Assembly: GCA_023055505.1 (NCBI GenBank)
Contig: JALIRH010000095.1
Coordinates: 186,001 to 250,000, forward strand
Length of the DNA: 64,000 nt
Reading direction: 5' to 3'
Origin: Callipepla californica brunnescens
Lineage: Eukaryota; Chordata; Aves; Galliformes; Odontophoridae
In this document: positions 49,681 to 58,253 of the stretch, one piece after another
Position numbering within the stretch: position 1 is the stretch's first letter
Layout: each line of letters begins with the position of its first letter
Program-made: the position numbers and the translations under genes
The notes under the pieces: generated by a model
Seen by the model: only the letters and a program-made list of their open reading frames with translations
Databases searched by the model: none
Told to the model about the DNA's origin: nothing

Positions 49681-50258
49681 CACAGCACAGAACCCGGCCC
49701 CAAAAGGGCACGAACGGACCCCATAACCCAGCCCTATAATGTCGATATCTGACCCCAAAACTCAGCGCCAAAATCCTGCAATTCCACCCCAAAATCTCCA
49801 TTATCAGCCCCAGAATCCGATTATTTCCCCCAAATGTCAGCCCCAAATCCCATTAGTTCCCCCCTGACCCCACAATTTTCCCCCGACCCCATAATTCCCC
49901 CCCATGACCCTATAATTTCCCCCCCAACCCCATCAATTCCCCCCTGTGACCCCATTACTTCACCTCCTGACCCTGTTACTTCCCCTATTCCCCCCGACCC
50001 TATAATTGCCCTAGAACAGCCGCAGGACGATTCCTCGGTGCTGTTTGAGGTCACATCAGCCCAACCCCATTACTTTCCCCGCGTCCCCATAATTCACCTG
50101 TTCCCCCCGTGACCCCATTAATTTCCCCTCTGACCCTATTAGTTCCCCTGTTCCCCCTCCAACCCTTTAAATTCCCCCTGACCCCATAATTCCCCCTGAC
50201 CCCATTGCTTTCCTCCCGACCCCATAAATTCCCCCTGACCCCATAATTGCTCTATAAC
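49681..50258 (+). other. Putative SGF29 last intron, pyrimidine-rich minisatellite
   Basis: Loose repeats of the gaccccataattcccccc type with a period of about 17-18 bp, C-rich on the plus strand. At 50020-50049 it contains a partial copy of the following exon, preceded by an acceptor-like ccctagaacag. It ends in a real-looking acceptor (ctctataacag) at 50258. Confidence 0.6.
50020..50049 (+). pseudogene. Partial duplicate of the SGF29 terminal exon start
   Basis: Thirty bases (PQDDSSVLFE in translation) nearly identical to the first 30 bases of the exon at 50259, with the same upstream acceptor sequence, 239 bp earlier. The match ends after the glutamate codon, where gtcacatcag follows instead of the exon continuation. 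It is a local tandem duplication that leaves a decoy acceptor. Confidence 0.8.
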
Positions 50259-50518
50259 AGCCGCAGGATGATTCCTCGGTGCTGTTTGAGGACACGTTGT
50301 ACGCTGACGGATATTCATCGCCACTCAACGTCGCACAGCGCTACGTTGTGGCCTGCAGGGACACCAAGAAGAAGCGACCCCGTGTGGCCGTTTTGGGGCC
50401 GTTCCAGGATTTGGGTTTTTTGGGGTCATTAGGGCCGATTTACGGTCACTTTGGGGTCACTCTGGAGCACTTTGGGGTGCAGTGCTGCATCGTGGCCTGC
50501 AGAGACACCAAGAAGTGA
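50259..50518 (+). pseudogene. SGF29: SGF29 terminal coding exon, with readthrough extension
   Basis: Starts right after the acceptor ctctataacag and reads PQDDSSVLFEDTLYADGY, then SPLNVAQRYVVAC. This is the conserved end of the second Tudor domain of SGF29 (the H3K4me3-binding SAGA subunit) as I know it from vertebrates. The mammalian protein ends in a lysine cluster. Here lysines are followed by CGA, not a stop, and the frame runs on to TGA at 50516-50518 after a local repeat (VACRDTKK) that resembles the normal end. Orientation matches exon 1 at 27771, but no middle exons are seen. It could be a diverged functional copy, but the missing exons and duplications favour a pseudogene. Frames in other phases across 50279-51281 are shadows. 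Confidence 0.78.
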
Positions 50519-50690
50519 CCCCATAGGGGATTTGATATGGTCCTTATGGGGTCGTTATAGGGTTTTGGGGTCACTTTGGGGTCATTTTGGGGCCCTTTGG
50601 GGCGCAGCGCTTCCAAGAAGTGTTGGAAGTAATCTGGGATATTTGGGGTCATTTTGCGTCACATCGGGGTCACTTCGGGTCATTGCACGT
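50519..50690 (+). other. Sequence downstream of the SGF29 exon
   Basis: A loose repeat of the tttggggtcattttgggg type, with a third degenerate trace of the exon end (gcgcagcgcttccaagaag, about 50602). I see no clear AATAAA polyadenylation signal before the next CpG island. Confidence 0.4.
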
Positions 50691-50964
50691 TGGGGCGTGG
50701 CTCGAATGCGAGGCTTAACGTTGGCCATGCCCACTCGCTTCCCACTGGCTTCCGGTTTCCCACTTCCAGGCGTGCTTCCGCCTCCTTACCCACAATGTCC
50801 CGCTCGCTGCCGGAAATCCGCGCTCCCAGAAGTTTCAGTCATTTCCGGTCATCGTGCCTCGTTCCAGTGGCACTGTTCCGCCTCGCTACCCCACACCCCG
50901 CCCTTTCCGCTGCCGATCTGTGCTGTGATTGGCCGAGCTGTGCCGTGGGGCCGGAAGCGGCCGC
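50690..50964 (+). promoter_or_regulatory. CpG-rich promoter of an unidentified gene
   Basis: CpG-rich and non-repetitive. Several ETS-type motifs are present (cttccggtttcc at about 50749, gccggaaatccg at about 50810, ccggaag at 50951-50957), with a reversed CCAAT box (gattgg, about 50928) close upstream of the ATG at 50965. The arrangement is like that of a TATA-less housekeeping promoter. Confidence 0.5.
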
Positions 50965-50997
50965 ATGGTGGAAGCGGAGCTGGAAGCAGAGCACGTG
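50965..50997 (+). CDS. Candidate first coding exon of an unidentified gene
   Basis: ATG after ggccgc opens a short acidic stretch, MVEAELEAEHV, ending at a donor that matches consensus (GTCAGT at 50998). A donor three bases earlier (GTGGTC) is also possible. The exon immediately follows a CpG-rich promoter. I do not recognise the protein. The longer frames through this point (50451-51281, 50654-51142, 50929-51267) run on into the G-rich minisatellite intron and look like artefacts. Confidence 0.4.
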
Positions 50998-51009
50998 GTC
51001 AGTGGCAGG

Positions 51010-51838
51010 GCGGGAGGGGCGGTTATGGGGCCGGGGTCAGGTTATGGGGTTATGGGGCAGGGATTTGGGGCTGGGGTCGTGGGTGTGGGGTCCAGGCTTG
51101 GGGCAGAGCTGTGGGGCAGAGTTGTGGGTTCAGGTGCACTGATTGGGGCAGGGCTGTTGGATGCGGGGCTGAGCTGTGGGGTGGATCTGTGGGGCAGAGC
51201 TGTGGCGGTTGGGGGGCGGAGGTGTGGTGCAGGTATGAGCAGATGTGGGGCTCAGATGCGGGGCTGAGCTGCGGGATGTGAGGCTGATCCATGGGGCAGA
51301 GCTGTGGAATGTGGGGCTGATCTGTGGGGCAGGTAGGTATGTGGGGCAGAGCTGTGGGATGTGGGGCAGGTATGTGCAGATTGGGGTTGAGCCGTGGGGC
51401 TGAGGTGTGGGATATGGGGCAGCACTATGGGGCTGAGTTGTGGGGTTGAGCCGTGGGGCAGAGCTGTGGGATGTGGGGCAGATCTGTGGGTCCAGGTGTG
51501 GGGTTTGGGGCAGATGTGTGGGGCAGAGCCACAGGGCTGAGCTCTGGGGCCAGGTGTGGGGTGAGGGGCTGAGCTGTGGTGCAGAGCTGAGGGATGTGGG
51601 GCTGAGCTGTGGGTCCAGGTGTGGGGTTTGGGGCAGATGTGTGGGGCAGAGCCACAGGGCTGAGCTCTGGGGCCAGGTGTGGGATGAGGGGCTGAGCTGT
51701 GGGATGTGGGGCTGAGCTGTGTGGCCAGGGGATGAGGGGCAGAGATGTGGGGCAAATGTGTGGGATGTGGGGCAGCGCTGTGGGGCTGAGCTGTGGTGTG
51801 GATGTTTGGGGTGAAGGTGTGGGGCAGAGTTCTGCCCC
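51010..51838 (+). repeat. G-rich minisatellite, putative intron
   Basis: Repeats of the tgtggggcagagc/tgtggggctgagc type with a period of about 13 bp. An almost perfect direct duplication of about 85 bp lies at 51486-51573 and 51609-51695 (spacing 123 bp). Long open frames on both strands, up to about 400 codons on the minus strand (51130-52350), arise from this composition and have no protein-like features. Confidence 0.85.
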
Positions 51839-51844
51839 ACAGAG

Positions 51845-51897
51845 GTGCTCCCGCAGGAGGTGGAGGAGATGCAGTGGCGGCATTCTGAGGGGAATAG
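51845..51897 (+). CDS. Candidate internal exon of the unidentified gene
   Basis: A non-repetitive island between minisatellites, with an acceptor (ctgccccacag, cut at 51842 or after the next AG at 51844) and a donor (GTCAGT at 51898). Using the second AG and phase 0 from 50997 gives VLPQEVEEMQWRHSEGNR, a charged, helix-prone continuation of the first exon. Both phase and identity are unproven. No later exon is seen before the 10-bp minisatellite. Confidence 0.4.
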
Positions 51898-51900
51898 GTC

Positions 51901-52080
51901 AGTGCCCCATTGCTGCCCCACAGCTGCCCCATAGCCACCCCATTGAGATCCACTGAGATCAGTGGAGACCCCATTGAGATCCGTAGGGACCCCATGGAGA
52001 TCCATGGTGACCCATGGCTGCCCCGTAGCTGCCCCACATCCGCCCCATAGCTGGGCGTGGCTTCGCTCTGGGCACACCGC
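51901..52080. other. Short stretch with 11-bp-family repeats
   Basis: Contains a few copies of the same CCCCATAGCTG/CCCCACAGCTG 11-mer as 26082-32237 (51905-51936 and 52016-52055), separated by gagatcca repeats. No gene is seen. It shows that the 11-mer family is spread over both gene remnants. Confidence 0.7.
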
Positions 52081-52510
52081 CTTCTGCGGGACCCACAGCG
52101 ACCCACACTGACCCACAGTGACCCACACTGACCCACAGTGACCCACACTGACCCATAGAGACCCACAGCGACCCATAGCGGGACCCACAGCGACCCAACC
52201 GACCCACAGCAACCTATAGGGGGAACCACAGCAACCCACAGAGACCGATAGCTCACACAGCGACCCACAGTGACCCACAGCGGGACCCACAGCGACCCAT
52301 AGAGACCCACAGCGACCCATAGAAACACATAGAGACTCATAGTTACCCACAGCGACTTATAGAGACCCACAGCGACTCACTGAGACCCACAGTGACCTAT
52401 AGCTGGACCCACAGACACCCACAGCAACCCAAAGTGACCCACAGCTTGACCCATAGCGACCCATGCCAGGAACCACAGCGATCCATTGGGACCCATAGCG
52501 ATCCACAGCG

Positions 52511-52640
52511 ACCCATGGAAAACCACAGGGAGCAAGAGGGAGCCACAGAGACACAGCGACATCACGTGAGAGCGCCGCCTGGTGTCGTGGAGGGGGAACT
52601 GCAGCTCCTTAGGAATCTCCTGGGGCACATAGAGACCAAC
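52511..52640 (-). promoter_or_regulatory. CTCF-like module copy 1 (degenerate motif 52572-52587)
   Basis: Non-10-mer module: gggagcaagagggagcc, then acagcgacatcacgtgag (with a CACGTG E-box), then the motif gcgccgcctggtgtcg, then ggaactgcagctccttagg. Motif orientation is minus. The motif has two changes in the CTCF core relative to copy 2, so binding is doubtful. Confidence 0.5.
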
Positions 52641-53287
52641 AGCGCCTCATAGCAGGACCCACACTGACCCACAGCGAACCATATTGGGACCCACAGCGAC
52701 CCGTAACAGACCACATTGACCCATTGCGACGCACTGCAACCCATAGCGACTCATAGAGGCACAGCGACACACAGCCATCCACAGCAACCCATAGCGACCC
52801 AGCCGACCCACAGCAACCTGTAGGGGGGCCCACAGCGACTCACAGCAACCCACAGAGACCGATTACAACCAATAGTGACCGATAGCGACCCACCGCGACA
52901 CACAGCGACCCACACCGACCCATAGCAACCCACAGTGACCCACAGAGACCCACTGAGACCCATAGAGACCCAAAGCGACCCACAGCGACCCATAGCAGGA
53001 CCTAGAGTGACCCATAGCGTCCCGAAGAGACCCGTAGCGACTCACTGCGACCCACAATGACCCATAGCTGGACCCACAGACACCCACAGCATGACCCACA
53101 GCGACCCATTGCAACCCTTAGCAACATGTAGAGACTTATAGCGATCCACATCGACCCATAGCGACCCATGGATACACATAGCAAGACCCACAGTGACCCA
53201 TAGCGTCCCATAGAGACCCGCAGCAAAACGTAGCAGCCCACGGAGATCGATAGCGACGCATAGTGACCCACAGCGACCCATAGCGCC

Positions 53288-53410
53288 CAATAGGAAACCA
53301 CTGATAGCAATAAGGAGCCCTAGAGACCCAGCGACATTACGTGAGAGCGCCCCCTGGTGGCGTGGAGGGGAACTGCAGCCCCTTAGGGATCCATTGGGAA
53401 CCTTAGAGAC
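53288..53410 (-). promoter_or_regulatory. CTCF-like module copy 2 (full motif 53347-53362)
   Basis: Contains GCGCCCCCTGGTGGCG, the reverse complement of a near-perfect vertebrate CTCF core (CCACCAGGGGGCGC), preceded by tacgtgaga and followed by tggaggggaactgcagcccc. Strong sequence match to the known CTCF consensus. Occupancy is not shown by sequence. Confidence 0.7.
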
Positions 53411-53531
53411 CCACAGAGACCCATAGCAGGACCCACAGCAAACCAAAGCGATCCATAGCAACCCATAGCGATCCACAGTGACCCACAGTAACCCACAGCG
53501 AAGCATATTGGGACCCATAGCGACACATAGC

Positions 53532-53660
53532 GCCCAATAGGAAAACACAGAGAGCAATAGGAAGCCGTAGAGACACAGCGACATCATGTGAGAGCTCCCT
53601 CTGGTGGCGTGAAGGGGAACTGCAGCCCCTTAGGGATCTCCTGGGGCACGTAGAGACCCA
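53532..53660 (-). promoter_or_regulatory. CTCF-like module copy 3 (motif 53594-53609)
   Basis: Same module with gctccctctggtggcg at the motif. It keeps the CTGGTGGC half but has changed C positions. The flanks, caataggaagcc upstream and gaactgcagccccttaggg downstream, match copies 2 and 4. Confidence 0.55.
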
Positions 53661-53848
53661 TAGCAGGACCCACACCGACCCACAGCGAACCCTATTGGGA
53701 CCCATAGCGTGACCCACAGCGACCCACAGCAACCCATAGAGACTCATAGCAAACCACAGCAACCCACAGTGACCCATAGCGAGACCCACAGCGACCCACA
53801 GTGACCCACAGCTTGACCCAAAGCAACCCATGCCGGGACCCACAGCGA

Positions 53849-53970
53849 CCCATAGAAAACCTCAGAGAGCAATAGGAAGGCACAGAGACATCATGTGAGA
53901 GCGCCCCCTCCCCTGGTGGCGTGGAGGGGAACTGCAGCCCCTTAGGGATCTCCTGGGGCATATAGAGACC
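53849..53970 (-). promoter_or_regulatory. CTCF-like module copy 4 (motif with insertion 53901-53921)
   Basis: Same module, but the motif reads gcgccccctcccctggtggcg: a 5-bp slip duplication (ccctc/cccct) splits the core, although an intact CCCCTGGTGGCG half remains. It lies only about 85 bp from the retroviral LTR. Confidence 0.55.
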
Positions 53971-54053
53971 CACAGCGACCCATAGCAGGACCCACAGTGA
54001 CCCACAGCAAACCATATTGGGACCCATAGCGGGACCCAGAGAGACCCACAGAC

Positions 54054-54420
54054 TGTTACAATGAAGGGTCGGGAACCCAGCTTGATGCTAGCTAATGTTC
54101 CATTTCTTAAGCAACAACTCAAAGCTTAGATAGACAGAGAAGCAGTGTGTGTTAGGATCTAACTGGGGGAAGCTACAAGGATCTAATTGAGGGAATTTAC
54201 ACTCCTCAGTGTTAACAGGTCAAGAATATAAAACACTCCTAGTCATCTAAACAAACAGTTTCTTATTGCTATCCATTACTGTCTTCTATTTCTTTTCACT
54301 CCTTAGACATGGTTGTCTCAAGCTCATCAGCTTATCTTTACACAGCCTACGTCCAAGGTTTATGGCCTGATTCCTGCTTAGCTAACAGTTCCGTCTGACT
54401 CCCACTTTTGCCATCACCCA
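54054..54420 (-). mobile_element. 3' LTR of the endogenous retrovirus (367 bp)
   Basis: The plus-strand left end TGTTACAATG and right end CATCACCCA give TGGGTGATGG…CATTGTAACA on the minus strand, a proper TG…CA LTR. It abuts a purine-rich tract at its 5' side (54421-54434) and the 10-bp minisatellite at its 3' side. A TATA-like TTTATATTC (minus) lies near 54218. No 5' LTR is in the window, so a target duplication cannot be tested. Confidence 0.82.
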
Positions 54421-54434
54421 CTTCTCCCCCTTTC
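54421..54434 (-). other. Polypurine tract of the retrovirus
   Basis: The plus strand reads cttctccccctttc, giving a purine-only run on the minus strand directly 5' of the LTR. This is the position and composition expected of the plus-strand primer of reverse transcription. Confidence 0.8.
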
Positions 54435-54466
54435 TGTTATGAATATTTTCTTTGTAGCATTGTCAA

Positions 54467-55594
54467 TCATCTTTTTGCGCACATTGTAAAATGCAAGGAA
54501 GCAACAGCAAAAGCGTTACAACGATCATCGCAATGTAGCACATCATTTTTAAGATACTGTGGAGCCATCCGGTGAGACCCCCATCCCGAGAATAATTTGT
54601 CCAACCAGTCCCAATCCCTCTGTTCCTGCAGTTTCTTCACTCCATCCCGTATGGTCTTGATACTTGCTTGAATTGAAACGGAATGTTCTGACAGGTTCAT
54701 GCAGCACATTCCTTCGAAATCCTCCCAGCCATGGCCTTGCGCCAGAAGTAGGAAATCAGTAGCAGCGCAATTTTGTGGCGCAGCATGTCTGACACTGTCC
54801 GCATCAAGTAAAAGACCTGTTAAAGCTAAACTAGTGGCATTTCCTTGTTTTGCTAAGCAAGAACCCAGTTTGTTCAGTGTTGCCAAAGCTTTAGCAACAG
54901 CAACCTGCGGTGTGAAAAAGGAAACGACTCCTATGGTCTCCCTGTTCCAAAACTTCATGTTATCATCACAATCTGATCTGAAGGTGTGGGTCATTCTCCT
55001 AAAACGGTGATGAGAATATTTCTTTCTCCACTGCAAGACAGTTGTCTCATTTCGGGTAAGGATAGTTAAACGCCCGAGACTACATGGCCCACCTCTAATG
55101 TAAGAAGGAATGGCAGGCCATGCCCGGTCAGCGCAACTACGGAAAACTCCATCTGGTAACTGTAAAGGAGCATTTACTGATTTTGAAAGGCTGGGTGAGG
55201 TGTAATTACACCACAGAGTTTGGTTATTGATGGCTGCGTCTACGGGACTGACATCCCATAGTTTGGTTTTATTTTTTCCAGTAGAATGGAATCTCAGGCA
55301 GAAGTCCATTTTTATAGATCCTAAGAAATCTATTTCTTGTGGCTCTAATTTGGCTGACGGAAGATATGGAACCCATCCATCCCAATTATCTACTGAATTT
55401 GTGCCAGTAAAGATTGCTCGTGAGGGACCAGGGATTGGCCACTCGTCTATGGGAAAGCCCACCAAGCGGGTAGAGAAGGGCTTTTGCGCAGTTGCAGTGG
55501 CTAAGCAAAGTGTTTCCTGATGAGTAATATTAGCAAGTGTAAGCCACACATTCGTTTTTGGGAGGGTAATAAAACCAGTAGAGAGTCCTGACAT
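54467..55594 (-). pseudogene. env: Retroviral env remnant (surface part plus transmembrane part)
   Basis: A 375-codon open frame. Residues about 1-215 are a cysteine-poor surface-protein remainder with N-glycosylation sites and no signal peptide. A basic stretch (HHRFRR, about 200) is a possible furin-type site. Then comes a hydrophobic fusion-peptide-like region followed by heptad-rich sequence and the EGMCCMNLSEHS cysteine motif typical of alpharetrovirus-type transmembrane proteins. Near 54570 the frame leaves a hydrophobic segment that can be seen in the neighbouring frame, so the frame as it stands has no membrane anchor. The start (MSGLSTG) lies 30 bases beyond the integrase frame and is probably internal to the original gene. 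Broken, and presumably not fusogenic. Confidence 0.85.
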
Positions 55595-55626
55595 TTCAAG
55601 AAGTCAAGTCCATACAGTAGCTGGTC

Positions 55627-56460
55627 TCATCCTTCCTTGGTTGTGTTTTCATCTGTTGTCAACGAAGTCTGTTCCTCCCGGTATGGTTTCACGTTCTTCG
55701 CAGGAATCCACCTGGGGCCTTTTCCTGTGGAGACACAAGCATAACCTCTCCCCCATGTGACAAGAGGATATGGCCCCATTATCATACCTGTTTCTGGGTG
55801 GCGAATCAACACCGGAGCCTTGATTCTTCTTTCCAATGTGATATTCGAACTAAAATGTCGGACTATCGGGGGATTGGTATCTAGCAGAGAAGAATTCAAA
55901 AAGTGAAAACATAAAGAGCTTTATGTAGTCGCTCCTCAGGAGGGGAAGCTCCCATTCCCCCTTTCTGTTGTGCTAATAGACGCTTTAAAGATTGGTGTGA
56001 CCGCTCAATTGACCTGGAGGGGAATGAGGGATCGCGGTGATGTGCATAATGCCCCAAGAATCCAGGAAGGCTTTTGTCGCAGCGGAGGTATATGCAGGAC
56101 CATGATCTGTTTTTAATTGGGAAGGGATACCTAATGTAGCAAAAGCACGCAGCAAACGTTTGCGAACATCTCGTGCCTTTTCTCCTGTATGACAAGAGGA
56201 AAATAAAGCTCCGGAAAAAGTATCAATCGAGGAATGTGTATATTTCAGCTTACCAAACCATGGGTAATGTGTGACATCCATTTGCCATAGCTGGAGGCTC
56301 TGCAGATCTCTGGGGTTAACCCCCCCTGCTATTGATGGGAAAGAATGCCTCTGGCAGTCGGGACATACCGCTGTAATGTTTGATGCTTGTTGGGAGGTAA
56401 GCCCAGACTGTCGTTTAAGACCTCCAGCATTCTGATGAAAGAAGGAGTGGCTAAGTTTAG
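55627..56460 (-). pseudogene. pol: Retroviral integrase remnant, frameshifted
   Basis: All three integrase domains are readable in pieces. The zinc-binding HHCC domain is at about 56340-56460 (FHQNAGG, CPDCQ). In the catalytic core the first aspartate lies in MDVTHYP (56281 downward), the second in KTDHGP (about 56110) and the glutamate in IERSHQ (about 55995), the last in a different frame. The carboxy DNA-binding domain (LVTWGRGYACVST, RWIPAKNVKPYRE) is at 55627-55899. At least two frameshifts separate these parts. Function of the family: joins viral DNA to host DNA. This copy cannot make a full protein. Confidence 0.88.
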
Positions 56461-56466
56461 CTTGCG

Positions 56467-57159
56467 CTATTCGGTCTGGTAAAACACGGACATATCAGCT
56501 TGAGATTCCCTTCTGCCGTGAAACCAGGTAAAGATGTGTGTGAGCGGATGTGCATTACAAAATAAGGATGAGTGTGGGAGTCTAAAAAAAAAAAAGTTCC
56601 TGGAACAAAATAAACAATGAAGAGTGAGAAATATTGCGTAATATGGATGCTTCTGCTCGCTGAACAATTCCTGCAACAGAAGCTGAGTCGGTAATAGGAT
56701 TGAAAGGTGTGGACCATTTCCAAAAAACTCGGACAACAGCAGCTGGTTCCACTATTTGTGGAGAACCAGAAACAATTTCAATATCCGAATCCCATTGCTT
56801 CTGTTGATTATCCCACCATCAAATAACTGATTTGTGTGATCTTCCAGACCCATCCGTAATCTGGTAAGGGCCTGCAGCAGCTGATCACTTCTTTTTGGTG
56901 TGGATGTGAAGTGAACATTGAGGTTCAATAGCTTGTGTGACGGTGCGTGGGAAGTAAGGCTGCCTGTATAGCTTGCCAATGCCATGCTAAAGGCATCTGC
57001 TTGCTGATCAAGCCATTGTAAATACACATTTGTCACAGGTAAACAACTAGAGGAAAAGTCTACCCCTGATAACATCAGCAAGCGCTGCCTAGCTTTGATT
57101 CTCAGGGAAGCAAACATCTCATGCTGTGTCAGGATTGTCTTTGTCAACTGGTTTGGCAA
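56467..57159 (-). pseudogene. pol: Reverse transcriptase connection and RNase H remnant
   Basis: The frame 56752-57159 matches the connection region of class II retroviral polymerases by overall pattern. 56467-56736 carries the RNase H end: an ITDSA aspartate motif at about 56700, and HIRSHTSLPG with the final ADMS aspartate region at 56480-56550. A run of twelve A on the plus strand (56584-56595) breaks the frame in the middle. Non-functional. Confidence 0.8.
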
Positions 57160-57177
57160 AAAAATCCATTCAATAAT

Positions 57178-58253
57178 TCATAGTGGGTCTGGCCTTTGAA
57201 AATCCCACTGAAAAATTAGCGCATGAGGTTGTCGAGCAGGGTTGAGGATCATTAGAAAAAAAGGTAACTCCGGGGCACACCGATGAGCTTGTCTGTTAGT
57301 GCTAGCTGCAGCAACTTTTTGCAAGGCACTAGCCACTTCAGAGCCAAGACGGCAGGGAGAGTGTAAATCAGAATCCCCTTTCAGTAGTTCCAAAAGAGGA
57401 TACAAGTCTGCATTAGAGATACCCAAGAGCGCTCAGACCCAGTTAATTGATCCCAACCATTTTTGTACATCGTGTCAATTTTTCACATCAGTTTGTCTTT
57501 GTAAGGGCTAGGGAATGATAGTCTGGGCTCTGATGCACCAGCCTAAATATTTCCATGGTGATGTTTTCTGCATTTTTTCAGGCGCAATACAGAAACCTGC
57601 CGAATTAACAGCAGTTGTAAGGAGGGCTACTGCTTCCTCCATGATCTCGTGATGTTGCGCGGTTACTAAGATGTCGTCCATCTAATGATACAATAAAACA
57701 TTTGGCATTGTGTCTGGAATGGGGCTAAGCACTTTAGCTACATACCACTGACAAATGGTGGGGCTATTTTTCATTCCTTGTGGCAGCACAACCCACTGGT
57801 ATCTCTGCAACGGGGCTTGCATGTTGATGCTTGGAACTGAAAAAGCAAATGGAGGGGCATCCTCAGGGTGTAATGGACTATTAAAAAAGCAGTCTTGAAG
57901 ATCAGTGCCAGTCAAATGCCAGTCTCGGGGAATCATAGTGGGTGACAGGAGGCCTGGTTGAAGGGCTCCCATATTTTCCATAGCATCATTCATTTTTCTG
58001 AGGTCATGGAACAAGCGCCATTGACCAGTTTGTTTCTTAATGACAAATCCAGGTGAGTTCCAAGGATTAGTGGAGGTACAGTATGTCCTTTTGCTAATTG
58101 TTCCGCTACCAAGTCTTGGAGGGCGCCAAGTTTTTCTAGCGGAAGGGGCCATTGATCCACCCATCTAGGGGTATCTGTTTTCCATATTAGCTTAAGGGCG
58201 TCGCACCTCTCAATGGCCCCTCCCAAAAAGCTGACTTGATAGTGACTCCCCAC
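57178..58253 (-). pseudogene. pol: Reverse transcriptase remnant with nonsense codon in the YMDD motif
   Basis: The fingers begin at about 58220 (WKTDTPRWVDQWPL). A frameshift lies near 58075. The palm continues in 57682-58164 with NPWNSPGFVIKK, FHDLRKMND and the first catalytic aspartate in TGTDLQDCFFN, then WVVLPQGMKNSP. At the catalytic YMDD motif the tyrosine position is a TAG stop (57682-57684), followed directly by MDDILV. The thumb is in 57178-57426 (LYPLLELLKGDSDL). The polymerase is clearly dead. The first part (from 57919 rightward) is duplicated at window start. Confidence 0.9.

Larger units (their letters stand above)
52080..54053. repeat. 10-bp-period minisatellite
   Basis: Tandem GACCCACAGC/GACCCATAGC 10-mers. 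The minus strand gives a 10-residue rhythm (CGSLWVAVGR and variants) in every frame, explaining the many open frames. Four copies of a distinct module of about 120 bp are embedded (listed separately). The array is cut at 54053 by the retroviral LTR. Confidence 0.92.

Noticed and set aside
51130..52370. 406- and 372-codon minus-strand frames
   Set aside because: They cross two unrelated minisatellites and change repeat type mid-frame, with serine/histidine/proline-rich then W/V/G-rich text. Composition artefacts.
54699..55520. Plus-strand frames opposite env (54699-55010, 55227-55520)
   Set aside because: They are antisense shadows of the env frame.
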